Source: Chloracidobacterium sp. (lineage in GTDB: Bacteria; Acidobacteriota; Blastocatellia; Pyrinomonadales; Pyrinomonadaceae). From it: a stretch of DNA of 32,835 bases. Positions 1 through 8,194 of the stretch are shown here, piece by piece (the stretch's first letter is position 1; each line of letters starts with the position of its first letter). The notes under the pieces are model-generated. The model saw nothing but the letters and a program-made list of their open reading frames with translations, did no database searches and was not told the origin of the DNA. The position numbers and the translations under genes were made by a program. The stretch lies in contig JADJRV010000014.1 in the NCBI GenBank assembly GCA_016712045.1, positions 1 through 32,835 on the forward strand, given 5' to 3'.

Positions 1-845
1 GATGATACCTCTTCAATTTTTTGGGTGCGGATGCGAAACCGCCGACTATGTCAAGTAACCGGTGCTTGGGGCAAAAAAGTCTCAAAAGAAGCAAAGGATG
101 CGGCAATACGAATGTTATTTTTACGACTGCCGAACACGATTTAATTCCGTACCAACCCAGGCCAGAAGGTGTTTTACTAAGGAAGCCAAGTATGTCCATT
201 ACACATCTAACGAGACGATCGAGGGGCCGTTTAATTTAAATACGATCTCGATGGCGGCGGCGTGCCCGTCGTTTGCGATGCCTCATCAAACACATACTTG
301 ATCCAAGCCGATCAACGTCCGTGAAAGCGCTGATCTACGCCGGTGCTCAAAATATCGGCTGAGCGGCGTCACGCTTGTGAGTAATCCGCGACGATATGGT
401 CGCCCACGTGCCGGAAAACCAACATTCGATGCTCGCAATACCGGCTGCTCGCCGAGAGACAACCGATGCTGAACACACCGGAACATGGGGCATCTATCTG
501 ACTAGCCCCGCTTGTGAATGGCTTAGAGAGCAAGGCGGCGTGTCGGCAATGGAAGCTAAGAATCAGAAAGGCGGGAATACCTATGACGCTATCGACGCCA
601 GCGACGGTTATTACACGGGCCACGCACGACGACCAGCAAGGTCACTAATGAACGTCACATTTCGTCTGCCGTCCGAGGATCTCGAAAAGCAATTTTGCAC
701 GGAGGCGACCGCCGCCGGACTCGACGGTCTAAAAGGGCATCGCTCGGTCGGCGGAATTCGTGCGTCGATCTACAACGCGTTCCCACGCGAAGGCGTCACG
801 GCTTTGGTCAATTTTATGCAGGATTTTGCTGAGCGAAATGGTTAG
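1..845 (+). CDS. serC: Phosphoserine aminotransferase SerC, 5'-truncated and frameshifted
   Basis: SerC is the PLP enzyme that converts 3-phosphohydroxypyruvate to phosphoserine in serine synthesis. The window opens inside the gene. Pieces in alternating frames line up in order with the family: CETADYV and TGAWG near the left edge, FNSVPTQ, KYVHYTSNETIEG (about 190-225), LIYAGAQ-NIG-SGVTL (about 328-375), VPENQHSML (about 408-434), WLREQGGVSAMEAKNQ, YDAIDASDGYYTGHAR, and an unbroken C-terminus from SLMNVTFRLPSEDLEKQF through LKGHRSVGGIRASIYNA to the stop at 843-845. At least six single-base indels are needed to join them. The PLP-binding Lys, expected between AQ and NIG, is absent because an A-run (349-352) is short; homopolymer miscall is the simplest reason. 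The match to SerC is strong. Whether the gene is broken in the cell is doubtful. Confidence 0.88.
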
Positions 846-949
846 GGAATTTGCCCCGCCATAATATCTTTGGAAATCGTGTCGCTTTATTGATTTCTTT
901 TAAGTAAGGGCTGTTCTGCCCGTTTCTTCCCACCTGAGGTAATCCATCA

Positions 950-1268
950 ATGGCACTTATTGGCAATAAATTATACAGAGATATATTAAGTTAAACAGGA
1001 CGATGCTGCCGATCTCGAAAAACAGCTAACGCGTCTCGAAGACGACATACGCAAGCAAAGATCGATTTCGACATTATTCTTCAACGGCGCGACGAAACGG
1101 CCGCCGCTTCGAGGCACGGGCCCGGCTTGATTCAAACATCAAGCGGATCGCCGACAATCGCAATTTGTCGTACGCCCAGCGTTATCAGTTCAACATGCTG
1201 GTCGCCCGCTTTACCCTCGTACCGCGAACTATGGCGGCGACCGCTCAAAGCTAAAGGCGAAGAGATGA
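950..1268 (+). CDS. Unidentified small helical protein, frameshifted
   Basis: I do not recognise a named family. A Shine-Dalgarno-like TGAGGT (935-940) precedes ATG at 950. Joined across about four indels, the product of roughly 105 residues reads MALIGNKLYRD, then a charged helical stretch (DLEKQLTRLEDDIRKQ, about 1010-1057), then FNGA-KRPP, IKRIADNRNLSYAQRY (1140-1187), QFNMLVARFTLYRE and a basic end (RSKLKAKR, stop TGA 1266-1268). Its heptad pattern suggests a coiled coil or helical hairpin. It resembles helical N-terminal segments I associate with hypothetical acidobacterial proteins, which is a weak recollection and not evidence of function. It lies downstream of serC on the same strand and converges on the cold-shock gene. 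The reconstruction depends on frame repair. Confidence 0.5.
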
Positions 1269-1306
1269 GTGGCCGAAAAAGCGAACACCGCAAAGGGTTC
1301 GCTCTT

Positions 1307-1533
1307 TCAAAGCCAAGACATTTTAAGTCTTGCAACCTTTGCGACGTTTTCCGCCTGAGGGCCTTTCGGGCCGTTTGTCACCTCAAATTCTACTTCGCCC
1401 CCTGGATCAAGGTCTTGTAGCCGTCACCGCTGATCGCTGTAGTGGACAAAAATATCCTGCTCGCCGGGTTGCTCGATAAAACCGTAGCCCTTGGCGTTGT
1501 TAAACCATTTGACCTGCCGATTGCTTTTGACAT
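1307..1533 (-). CDS. Cold-shock protein (CspA family), frameshifted
   Basis: This is a single cold-shock domain protein, an RNA/ssDNA-binding OB fold acting as an RNA chaperone. Seen directly: VKWFNNAKGYGFI with RNP1 (KGYGFI), then DIFVHYS (RNP2), and in a second frame GDGYKTL, EFEVTNGPKGPQAENV and AKVARLK up to the stop at 1307-1309. The repaired length of about 72-75 residues is usual for the family. The start was chosen as ATG 1531-1533 because AGGAGG (1545-1550) sits at the right distance upstream. A GTG lies just before that ATG. About three indels interrupt the frame: near the start, after VHYS, and in the VEFEV strand. The family assignment is secure from the RNP motifs; the breaks look like sequence error. 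Confidence 0.87.
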
Positions 1534-1544
1534 CACTTGTTAAA

Positions 1545-1550
1545 TCCTCC
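1545..1550 (-). promoter_or_regulatory. Strong Shine-Dalgarno of the cold-shock gene
   Basis: AGGAGG on the minus strand lies 11 bases ahead of ATG 1533 (8 bases ahead of the preceding GTG). It decides the start against the longer upstream open frame, whose N-terminal residues do not resemble a cold-shock protein. Confidence 0.6.
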
Positions 1551-1868
1551 TGAAACTTCAAATCAATGTTCTGTTTATCCGCGGGTGACGGACAGAAAAA
1601 TAAAACTACCCGCATGATCTGAACGCGGCAAACGCGCGGCAGTGCAAAAAATTTAGTCGCACTAAATCTAACCAAAGTTAGGTTGATCTTAAACTACAAG
1701 ATCCGAAGCCTTATCTTTAAATTGTTTTTGATAGACGAAAGGAAATTTAAACAAATATTGGGGTCTGTCAAGAAATTTTTGCTAAATTTGCAAAATTAGC
1801 TGAAAATTGACATAAATCCCGTAATAAACGAAGATAAAGCCAGATTTTCTGCCACTGGATCAAAAATT
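1551..1868. other. AT-rich gap with a palindrome upstream of the cold-shock gene
   Basis: There is no convincing gene here. The stretch separates the divergent cold-shock gene (minus) and kynA (plus), so it should hold both promoters and the cold-shock 5' leader. A perfect inverted repeat, ATTTAGT-CGC-ACTAAAT, sits at 1651-1667, about 100 bases upstream of the cold-shock Shine-Dalgarno. It has no T-run and is more like an operator or leader hairpin than a terminator. The part from 1720 to 1850 is very AT-rich without a clean sigma-70 pair that I could defend. Confidence 0.4.
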
Positions 1869-2648
1869 ATGGCATCGGAATACGGCTGAACGAGCCTCTT
1901 TCTTACAACGAATACCCAAGGTCCCGGATCTGCTCGATCCGCAGCGGACGCTGTCGGTTCCGGTCAGCCACGACGAGTTGCTCTTTATCATTATCCATCA
2001 GACTTACGAGCTGTGGTTTCAAACAGATCCTGCATGAGGTCGATGCGACGATAAAATGGCTGGACGAGGGGAGGCATGTTTCGGGCCAACCACAGCTTAA
2101 CGTGGCGTTGTGTCGATCGAGCGGATATTGGTCACGCAGATCCACGTTCTCGAATCGATGGCACCGATCGGCTTTTTGGAGTTTCGCGACAAACTCAACC
2201 CGGCGAGCGGTTTTCAGTCGATGCAGTTTCGCGAACTGGAGTTTGCATCGGGTGCCAAAGATGAAAAGATCCTCGCGACTTTCAAAGAAGACGAATTTGC
2301 GTACGAACGGCTGAAGCGGCGATTTAGCGAACCGACGCTTGCGGATTCATTTTGGGCACCGTGTCACGCAGCGGATTTGCGGTTGAAACGCACGAGACAG
2401 CGTCGCGGCAACGGTCGAAATTTCCACGCATCCGGAAAAGTACGCCGAGCCAATTGATGCAGGACCTGCTGATCGATCATGACGAGCAGATCATCTCTCT
2501 GGCGATACAATCACATCCTAATGGTCGAACGGATGCTCGGCAGAAACGCGGCACCGGCGGAGCGGAAGGCGTCGGCTATCTGATGACAACACTTAGCAAG
2601 AAATTTTTCCCGGAGATCTGGGAGGCGAGGACACACCGGACAATATGA
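1869..2648 (+). CDS. kynA: Tryptophan 2,3-dioxygenase, frameshifted
   Basis: This haem enzyme opens the tryptophan indole ring to N-formylkynurenine, the first step of the kynurenine pathway. Fragments in order: LSYNEY and VPDLLD (about 1896-1935), LSVPVSHDELLFIIIHQ (about 1950-2005), ELWFKQILHEVDATIKWLDEG (about 2008-2070), VSIERILVTQIHVLESMAPIGF, then LEFRDKLNPASGFQSMQFRE (2177-2239), the hallmark substrate/haem-site segment. After that come LMQDLL-DHDEQIIS and GGAEGVGYLMTTLSKKFF, a typical TDO end, then the stop TGA 2646-2648. Repaired length is about 260 residues, normal for bacterial TDO. The start ATG 1869 is inferred from the fit of the N-terminus. At least seven indels occur. The stop overlaps the next gene's start (ATGA), implying translational coupling. 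Confidence 0.85.
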
Positions 2649-4152
2649 AACGGTATTTACCAATAGCTTTCTGCTGATCCTGTCGGCGGCAGTATATGGG
2701 CAGAACATCCGCGTCACAATATTGCATGTCAATGACGTCTATCAGTTCGCCCCGGTCGACGGGGGAACTCGCGGCGGCCTTGCTCGGCTTTTGACGCTTA
2801 AGAATGCCGCGCTTGCACAAAATCCGAATACGGTCTTTACACTCGGCGGCGATACGATCTCGCCTTCGGTCGAGACACGGACTTATAAAGGCGCTCAGAT
2901 GATAGACGCTTGGAATGCTGTCGGCATTGACCTTGCGGTTTTTGGCAACCATGAAGTTGATCTCAAGACTCAGGACCTCGCTCGATCGGATGAAAGAGTC
3001 GAAATTTACTCCGCTCGGGCCAATGTCATTTCCGGAGGTGAAAACGGGGCAAGAACTTTGCAAATACGTATGTGTGGGAGAAAGAATTTGCCGGTGTAAA
3101 GATCGGTTTCATCGGGCTGCTGCTGCCTGAAACCAAGCAAACATCGTCGATGGACGACACGCTCAACGTTGCTGATTTTGCTCGACCGCAAAAAGATAGT
3201 CAAAGATATGCGAAAAAAGGGAAGGTGATTGCCGTTATCGCACTAACCCATCTGTCGATGGCACAGGACAAACAGCTTGCAAAATGTGCCGACATCGACC
3301 TGATCCTCGGTGGCCACGAGCACACGCTGCTGCAATCGTCATCGAACCGGACGCCGATATTCAAGATGACGGCCGATGCTCGTGAGATGGGCAAATTTAA
3401 CCTGACATTTGACGCGGCGACAAAGCAATTTGTCGGACTCGATTGGGAGATCGTACCCGTCACCGACAAGATCGCCGACGCGCCGGAGTTTGCCCAGGTC
3501 TATGAAAAGTAAGGCAGCTCTTGCTTGAAAAGCTTGGTGGTTAACGTCGGAGCGACATCTGTCCAACTCGATGCACTGTCGCAGTCAAACCGGCAAAAGG
3601 AAACCAATATTGGTAATTTTATCGTTGACTCTTACCGCAACGCGGTTAACGCTGATATCGGCTTTGTGAACGGCGGTTCGATCCGCTGATATGACCTACG
3701 AGCCCGGCCCGCTGACCAAACGTGATGTGCTGTCGATACTTCCCTTTAACAATCCGATAGTGAAGATCGAGGTTTCGGGTAAGCTGCTGTTGCGGATCAT
3801 CGAACACGGCGTCGCCCGCAGCGGACCCGGCGAGGATAACGAACCGGGCAGATTCCCGCAGATCAGTGGGCTGACCTTTAGCTATGATCCCCGCAAACCG
3901 GCCGGTAAGCGTGTCGTCGAGGCATTTGTTTCCGGTAAAAGGGTGGTCGATGGTACTAACTACACGATTGCCACATCAGATTTCCTCGTCTCACGCGGCG
4001 GGGACGGTTACACAATGCTGAAAGAAGGAAAGATCCTGACCGACGCCGCAAACCGCTCCAAAAGACTCGGATGTGTTTGAAAAGCGATACGCTCAGAACC
4101 AAACTCGACGATCGCTCCGGGCACCGAAAATCGGGATCACTCGATCAACTAA
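2645..4152 (+). CDS. Secreted 5'-nucleotidase / UshA-type metallophosphoesterase, frameshifted
   Basis: This is a two-domain periplasmic nucleotidase that removes phosphate from nucleotides outside the cytoplasm. A signal peptide (MKRYLPIAFLLILSAAVYGQ after one repair) is followed by the calcineurin-like domain: ILHVNDVYQF, LGGDTISPS (about 2841-2870), FGNHEVD (2941-2961), ALTHLSMAQD, and LILGGHEH (3301-3324), which supply the two-metal site ligands. The C-terminal substrate domain has ETNIGNFIVDSYR, IGFVNGGSIR (about 3655-3690), LPFNNPIVKIEVSG and ATSDFLVSRGGDGYTML. The inferred end NSTIAPGTENR gives TAA 4150-4152, converging on the inferred hemW stop. It starts inside the kynA stop codon. 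About six indels, clustered in the first half and at the very end. Repaired length of about 500 residues is normal. Substrate choice cannot be told from sequence. Confidence 0.85.
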
Positions 4153-5271
4153 ACAAACACGGCAAAAACCTCGTTGGGAAAAAAGCTTGCCCTTGCGGGT
4201 GAGCTTTATTCGATTATTGTTTATCTCGATCAGATCGCTGTCCAGCAGACGCTCGATCTCGGATTGATATTTTCCTATCAGATCTTCGCCAAACCGCTCT
4301 GTATATTGACTACGGTCAATACCTTCCTCAAGCCTCAACCCAAGAAATACGTATTCGGATGCGATATCGATACTCTCGCGGTTCGTTTCTGCTGATGTTT
4401 GTTGTTCTATCAGTTCGACATACTTTGCCGTGTCTCGCTCATTTGCGTACCGTTCGCGGCCGTCAAACGAGTGTGCCGACACGCCAAAGCCGAAGACCGG
4501 GTCGAGCGTCCAGTATTTTGAGTTGTGTCGTGACTCACGCCCTCGTTTACTAAAGTTTGAGATCTCGTATTGCTCGTATCCGGCAACGGCAAGGCGGTCG
4601 AGCATTATCTCGTACATCTCGGCGGCTAGCTCAGGGTCTGGGGTCGGCTGTCTGTTGCTGCGAAGCTGTTCGGCGAGCGGCGTACCCTCGTGGATCTCAA
4701 GCAGATACAGCGACAGATGTTCCGGCGACATCGCAATGGCCTCATCAAGATTTTGTTCCCACGCGTCAAGCGTCTGGCCGGGAAGCCCGGCGATCAGGTC
4801 AAAGCTGACATTGTCGAATCCCGCTTCGCGAAGCATTTGGAATGTTGCCCTGGCATCATTCGCATCATGCCCGCGGGCGAGCAGTTTCAGTGCGTGGTCG
4901 TCAAAAGTTTGCACGCCAAAACTGGCACGATTTACACCCAAGGCTCGATATGCCGCAAGCGATTCAGGCGTAACGGTCGCCGGGTTCATCTCCATTGTGA
5001 TCTCGGAATTTGTAGCCACAGAGAACTCGGAGAACACTGAGTTTAGGATCTTTTTAACTTGTGCAGGATTCAATAAAGACGGTGTGCCGCCGCCGAAATA
5101 TATGGAGTCCGTCGAATTTCGAATTTCAAATTTCGAATTTCGAATTTCCGAACAGATCGCGTCAACGTAACGCTCGACCGCATCATTGCTACGCAAGACG
5201 TCGGTAGCAAAGTCGCAGTATGAACATCGCGATTTGCAAAAAGGTATATGTAGATAAATGCCGGCTGACAT
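4093..5271 (-). CDS. hemW: Radical SAM haem chaperone HemW (HemN-like)
   Basis: HemW is a radical SAM protein related to coproporphyrinogen III dehydrogenase that binds haem and delivers it to respiratory enzymes. The 4Fe-4S motif is C12-x3-C16-x2-C19 (FCKSRCSYCDF), without the longer N-terminus of true HemN. GGGTPSLL, EITMEMNPATV, RASFGVQTF, GLPGQTLDAWEQNL and YEQYEISNFSKRG follow in the expected order. It starts only 7 bases after the purL stop, so purL-hemW is one transcript. Near the C-terminus the frame slips: removing one C in TTTTCCCAACG restores a family-like end (LFSNEVFAVFV) with stop at 4149-4151; the frame as written runs on to 4093 with non-homologous residues. Residues encoded around 5113-5149 come from a seven-base repeat (EIRNSKF-EIRNS). 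Confidence 0.93.
   Translation of the reverse strand: MSAGIYLHIPFCKSRCSYCDFATDVLRSNDAVERYVDAICSEIRNSKFEIRNSTDSIYFGGGTPSLLNPAQVKKILNSVFSEFSVATNSEITMEMNPATVTPESLAAYRALGVNRASFGVQTFDDHALKLLARGHDANDARATFQMLREAGFDNVSFDLIAGLPGQTLDAWEQNLDEAIAMSPEHLSLYLLEIHEGTPLAEQLRSNRQPTPDPELAAEMYEIMLDRLAVAGYEQYEISNFSKRGRESRHNSKYWTLDPVFGFGVSAHSFDGRERYANERDTAKYVELIEQQTSAETNRESIDIASEYVFLGLRLEEGIDRSQYTERFGEDLIGKYQSEIERLLDSDLIEINNNRIKLTRKGKLFSQRGFCRVCLVDRVIPIFGARSDRRVWF
5015..5041. repeat. Short direct-repeat tract inside hemW
   Basis: The plus strand carries CACAGAGAAC..GGAGAACAC, a degenerate tandem of GAGAAC units, within codons for the variable SVFSEFSVATNS strand of HemW. It resembles the heptameric tract 70 bases further on in the same gene. 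Only one copy is in this window, so its repetitive nature is a guess from its internal periodicity. Confidence 0.3.
5113..5149. repeat. Heptameric repeat, family A (AATTTCG unit), in frame in hemW
   Basis: Five near-identical seven-base units (AATTTCG, AATTTCA, AATTTCG, AATTTCG, AATTTCC) lie end to end inside hemW. Because 7 and 3 are coprime, the array translates as a seven-residue period, EIRNSKF-EIRNS, in a surface-variable stretch between the iron-sulphur region and GGGTPSLL. The coding frame is preserved. Confidence 0.75.
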
Positions 5272-5278
5272 TGGGCGG

Positions 5279-7519
5279 TTAACTTTCGAGGCGGTTCTTT
5301 AGAGCATCACGCCAGGCCGATTCCAGCTCGCCGATCGCTGTTGAGACGACGGCTTCGCCGTTGATCGAGATGTTTAGCGTATCGCCGGTCACCCAACCAA
5401 GCTCCGTCATCGGGCATTCGCCGACGAGTTCGCGTATCTTTGCTTCGTTTTCGCGGGCAAAGCTGATGACAATGCGTGACGGCGTTTCGCCAAAAAGGTC
5501 TGCCTCATGCGCTAACTCGCGGTCGATCATTGCGATCTCGGCACCGACGGCCTCTCGTCCGAGCGATGAAAAACAACTCTCAGCAATGGTCACTGCCAAG
5601 CCGCCGTCAGAGCAATCGTGGGCCGAATTGATCAGGCATTGGTCGATCAGCTTGAGCAGCGTTTCTTGTACGAGCTTTTCCTTTTCAAGGTCAACCATCG
5701 GGCAATTGCCGCTCGCGATAAGCTGATCGGTCGATAAACCGGCTATCGTTTGAGCGTATTCACTAGCGGAAAGATCGTCGCGGGTTACGCCCAGGACGGC
5801 GATGATATCGCCCTCGTTCTTGAAACCATGCGTGACGAGCTTTCGCGTGTCTTCGATCAGCCCAACCATGCCGATGACCGGCGTCGGCAAAATACCACGT
5901 CCGTCCGTTTCGTTATAAAACGATACATTTCCCGAAACGACCGGAGTTTCAAACGCCTCACACGCATCTTTCATCCCGTCGATCACGTCCGAGAACGAAC
6001 GCATCACTTCTGGACGTTCGGGTGAGGCAAAATTAAGACAATTAGTGACGGCAATCGGTTTAGCTCCGACGCAGACCACGTTACGAGCAGCTTCAGCGAC
6101 GGCGAGTTTTGCACCTTCGTATGCGTTGATGGCGGTAAATTTGCCGTTGCCGTCGAGACACATCGCGATCGCACGACGTGTTTCTTTTATACGAACGACC
6201 GCCGCGTCCGCACCAGGCAAGATCGCCGTATTAGTGCGGACCATGGTGTCGTACTGCTCATAAACCCACCGCTTACTGCAAATGTTCGGGCTTGCTAGAA
6301 GCTCTTTGAGAGCTTGTCCCAGGCCCCAAGTCCCAAGTCCCAAGTCTAAAGATTGGCCCGACTTGGGACTTGAGACTTGAGACATGGAACGCTGATATTT
6401 AGGAGCTTCATCCGTCAGTGCGAGTACCGGCAGGTCTGCCATGAGATCGCCGTTGTGCATGATCTTGAGCCGGTCACCCTCGACGACTTTCCCGATGACA
6501 ACACAGTCGAGGTCCCATTTCGCAAATATTTCGACGACCTCTTTTTCGCGTCCCTCGCGAGCGACGATGAGCATCCGCTCTTGCGATTCGCTGAGGAGCA
6601 TTTCGTATGCCGTCATGCCCGTCTCACGCTGGGGAACAAGCGTGAGATCGATCTCGAGTCCGGTTCCGGCACGTGCGGCCATCTCGACTGATGAAGAAGT
6701 CAGCCCGGCTCCCATGTCTTGGATGCCTTTGATCGCACCGGAGCGCATCGCTTCGAGACAGGCTTCGAGCAGCAGTTTTTCAAGGAAAGGATCGCCGACC
6801 TGAACTGTCGGGCGTTTTTCGAGAGCCTCGTCGTCAAACTCCGCCGACGCCATCGTCGCACCGTGGATGCCATCGCGGCCGGTCTTGGCACCAGCATAAA
6901 GCACGGGGTTGCCGATGCCGGACGCCTTGCCAAAAAAGATCTGATCTTTACGAACCAGCCCAAGCGCAAAGGCGTTGACGAGCGGATTTAACGAATAACT
7001 CTCATCAAAAACGACCTCTCCGCCGACTGTCGGCACGCCAAAACAATTGCCGTAATGGCCGATGCCCTCGACACAGCCCTTTAGAATTGACTTGTTACGA
7101 TTGCCATTCTTAGCGTCACCAAGCGGACCGAATCGCAAAGAGTTCATCGCCGCGATCGGCCTTGCACCCATTGTAAAAACATCCCGGAGGATACCCCCGA
7201 CACCTGTTGCAGCACCTTGGAAAGGTTCTATAAAGCTTGGGTGATTGTGCGACTCGACCTTAAACGCGACGCACCAGTCGTCGCCAATATCGACGACACC
7301 GGCATTCTCACCCGGCGGGACGATGACACGCGGGCCGGTGACGGGCAGACGTTTGAGATGCACGCGCGAAGATTTGTACGAGCAATGCTCCGACCACATC
7401 ACGCTAAAGACGCCAAGCTCGGTCAGATTGGGCTCGCGGCCCATCAATTCCTTGATCTTTTCGTATTCGTCTGGTTTCAGTCCGTGCTGCTCGACGATCT
7501 CTGCGGTGATAGTGGTCAT
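5279..7519 (-). CDS. purL: Phosphoribosylformylglycinamidine synthase subunit PurL
   Basis: This is the small-type FGAM synthase catalytic subunit, which makes FGAM from FGAR, ATP and ammonia in purine synthesis and normally works with PurS and PurQ. Neither of those is in the window. 746 residues, the usual length. Seen: WSEHCSY (catalytic-region His45), KVESHNHPS (His91-Asn92-His93), GATGVGGILRDVFTMGARP, NCFGVPTVGGE, IQDMGAGLTSSSVEMA, LSESQERML, then the second half with LASPNICSKRWVYEQYD, CLNFASPERPE and SAHDCSDGGLAV. The reading frame is intact. Between the halves, the linker SPKSGQSLDLGLGTWGL is encoded by an inverted heptameric repeat (6317-6387). The gene lies just upstream of hemW and is isolated from the redox genes behind it by the terminator at 7559-7610. 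Confidence 0.97.
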   Translation of the reverse strand: MTTITAEIVEQHGLKPDEYEKIKELMGREPNLTELGVFSVMWSEHCSYKSSRVHLKRLPVTGPRVIVPPGENAGVVDIGDDWCVAFKVESHNHPSFIEPFQGAATGVGGILRDVFTMGARPIAAMNSLRFGPLGDAKNGNRNKSILKGCVEGIGHYGNCFGVPTVGGEVVFDESYSLNPLVNAFALGLVRKDQIFFGKASGIGNPVLYAGAKTGRDGIHGATMASAEFDDEALEKRPTVQVGDPFLEKLLLEACLEAMRSGAIKGIQDMGAGLTSSSVEMAARAGTGLEIDLTLVPQRETGMTAYEMLLSESQERMLIVAREGREKEVVEIFAKWDLDCVVIGKVVEGDRLKIMHNGDLMADLPVLALTDEAPKYQRSMSQVSSPKSGQSLDLGLGTWGLGQALKELLASPNICSKRWVYEQYDTMVRTNTAILPGADAAVVRIKETRRAIAMCLDGNGKFTAINAYEGAKLAVAEAARNVVCVGAKPIAVTNCLNFASPERPEVMRSFSDVIDGMKDACEAFETPVVSGNVSFYNETDGRGILPTPVIGMVGLIEDTRKLVTHGFKNEGDIIAVLGVTRDDLSASEYAQTIAGLSTDQLIASGNCPMVDLEKEKLVQETLLKLIDQCLINSAHDCSDGGLAVTIAESCFSSLGREAVGAEIAMIDRELAHEADLFGETPSRIVISFARENEAKIRELVGECPMTELGWVTGDTLNISINGEAVVSTAIGELESAWRDALKNRLES
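6317..6387. repeat. Inverted heptameric repeat, family B (CCCAAGT unit), in frame in purL
   Basis: The left arm (6324-6347) is three tandem CCCAAGT units. After a spacer of about 12 bases, the right arm (6360-6387) is the inverted array, GACTTGGGACTTGAGACTTG and on. The arms can pair into a long hairpin. The element encodes the inter-domain linker of PurL and keeps frame. A related copy lies in the phage portal gene at 28620-28692. Confidence 0.8.
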
Positions 7520-7558
7520 GGGTTAATAAGCGGCCAAAAAGTCACTTGAAATAAACAA

Positions 7559-7610
7559 AAGAGTTTATGCGTTTCGGACGTTCATTTCAAATCCGACGGC
7601 ATAAACTCTT
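7559..7610 (-). terminator. Rho-independent terminator after the thioredoxin-like gene
   Basis: AAGAGTTTATGC (7559-7570) and its exact complement GCATAAACTCTT (7599-7610) form a 12-bp stem, extended by partial pairing inside. On the minus strand the stem is followed by a T-rich tract (TTTTGTTTATTT). It lies 22 bases after the stop of the redox gene and before purL. Confidence 0.75.
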
Positions 7611-7631
7611 ATTGAAAATCCCACGCTCTGC

Positions 7632-8185
7632 CTATTTTACGGGCGTAGGTGCAAGCACCTTGTCGATCTCAACTGTAATGGTCGCGTATTTTACGATGCC
7701 TTTTCGGAGGTATGCGGTGGTTCCGTCGGGCTTTAGGAGAATTGTTAGCGGCAGGTTGCCAGTCCACTCGGTGGAGACGAGCGCTATCGCGGCGTTATCA
7801 TCCGGTGTTTTGAGTAGATAGGCGGGCATCTCGGCTTTTTGTTCGCCAAGAAATTTTGGAACGTAGGTTTTGATATCAGCAAGGTCGTCGAGCGAAACGG
7901 TGTAGAAATCGATCTTGCCCTTGTACGCTGCATCAAGTTTTACGAGATCGGGAAACTCTTCGCGGCACGGGTCGCACCACGTCGCCCAAAAATTGATGAG
8001 CACAGGCTTGCCGTTTGGTTTGAGCAATTTGCGGAGCCCGTCAATGTCGATCTGTGTGACCTTTGGCCCGTCCCAGACAGGCTTTTTCCCTTCCCTGAAG
8101 GCTGAGCATTACTGACCTGAAGCGCAATGACAACAAGAGCGGCGACTAGCACCGCTCTTATCAAATGCCTTGAAAGTGACTGCAT
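7632..8185 (-). CDS. TlpA-like thioredoxin, exported, one frameshift
   Basis: This is a membrane-anchored or periplasmic thioredoxin-fold protein of the TlpA/ResA type, which reduces disulphides outside the cytoplasm. A hydrophobic N-terminal segment (LIRAVLVAALVVIALQVSNA) is a signal peptide or anchor. After a frame slip near 8095-8105, KKPVWDGPKV leads into LINFWATWCDPCREEF, where Trp-Cys-Asp-Pro-Cys is the active site, followed by FYTVSLDD and the cis-Pro region GNLPLTILLKPDG. Repaired length is about 180 residues. ATG 8183-8185 is preferred, nine bases after the stop of the redoxin gene; TTG 8192-8194 is an alternative. The two genes form one unit. The partner proteins are not evident here. 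Confidence 0.85.
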
Positions 8186-8194
8186 ATTTCTCAA

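Noticed and set aside
1..845. serC as a genuine pseudogene
   Set aside because: Every piece between slips is conserved to the residue level with no internal substitutions to stop in the right frame; the same pattern occurs in trmFO and csp, so consensus error is more likely.
4430..5170. 246-codon plus-strand open frame opposite hemW
   Set aside because: Ser/Arg/Pro-rich shadow of a strongly conserved radical SAM gene; no family pattern or ribosome-binding site.
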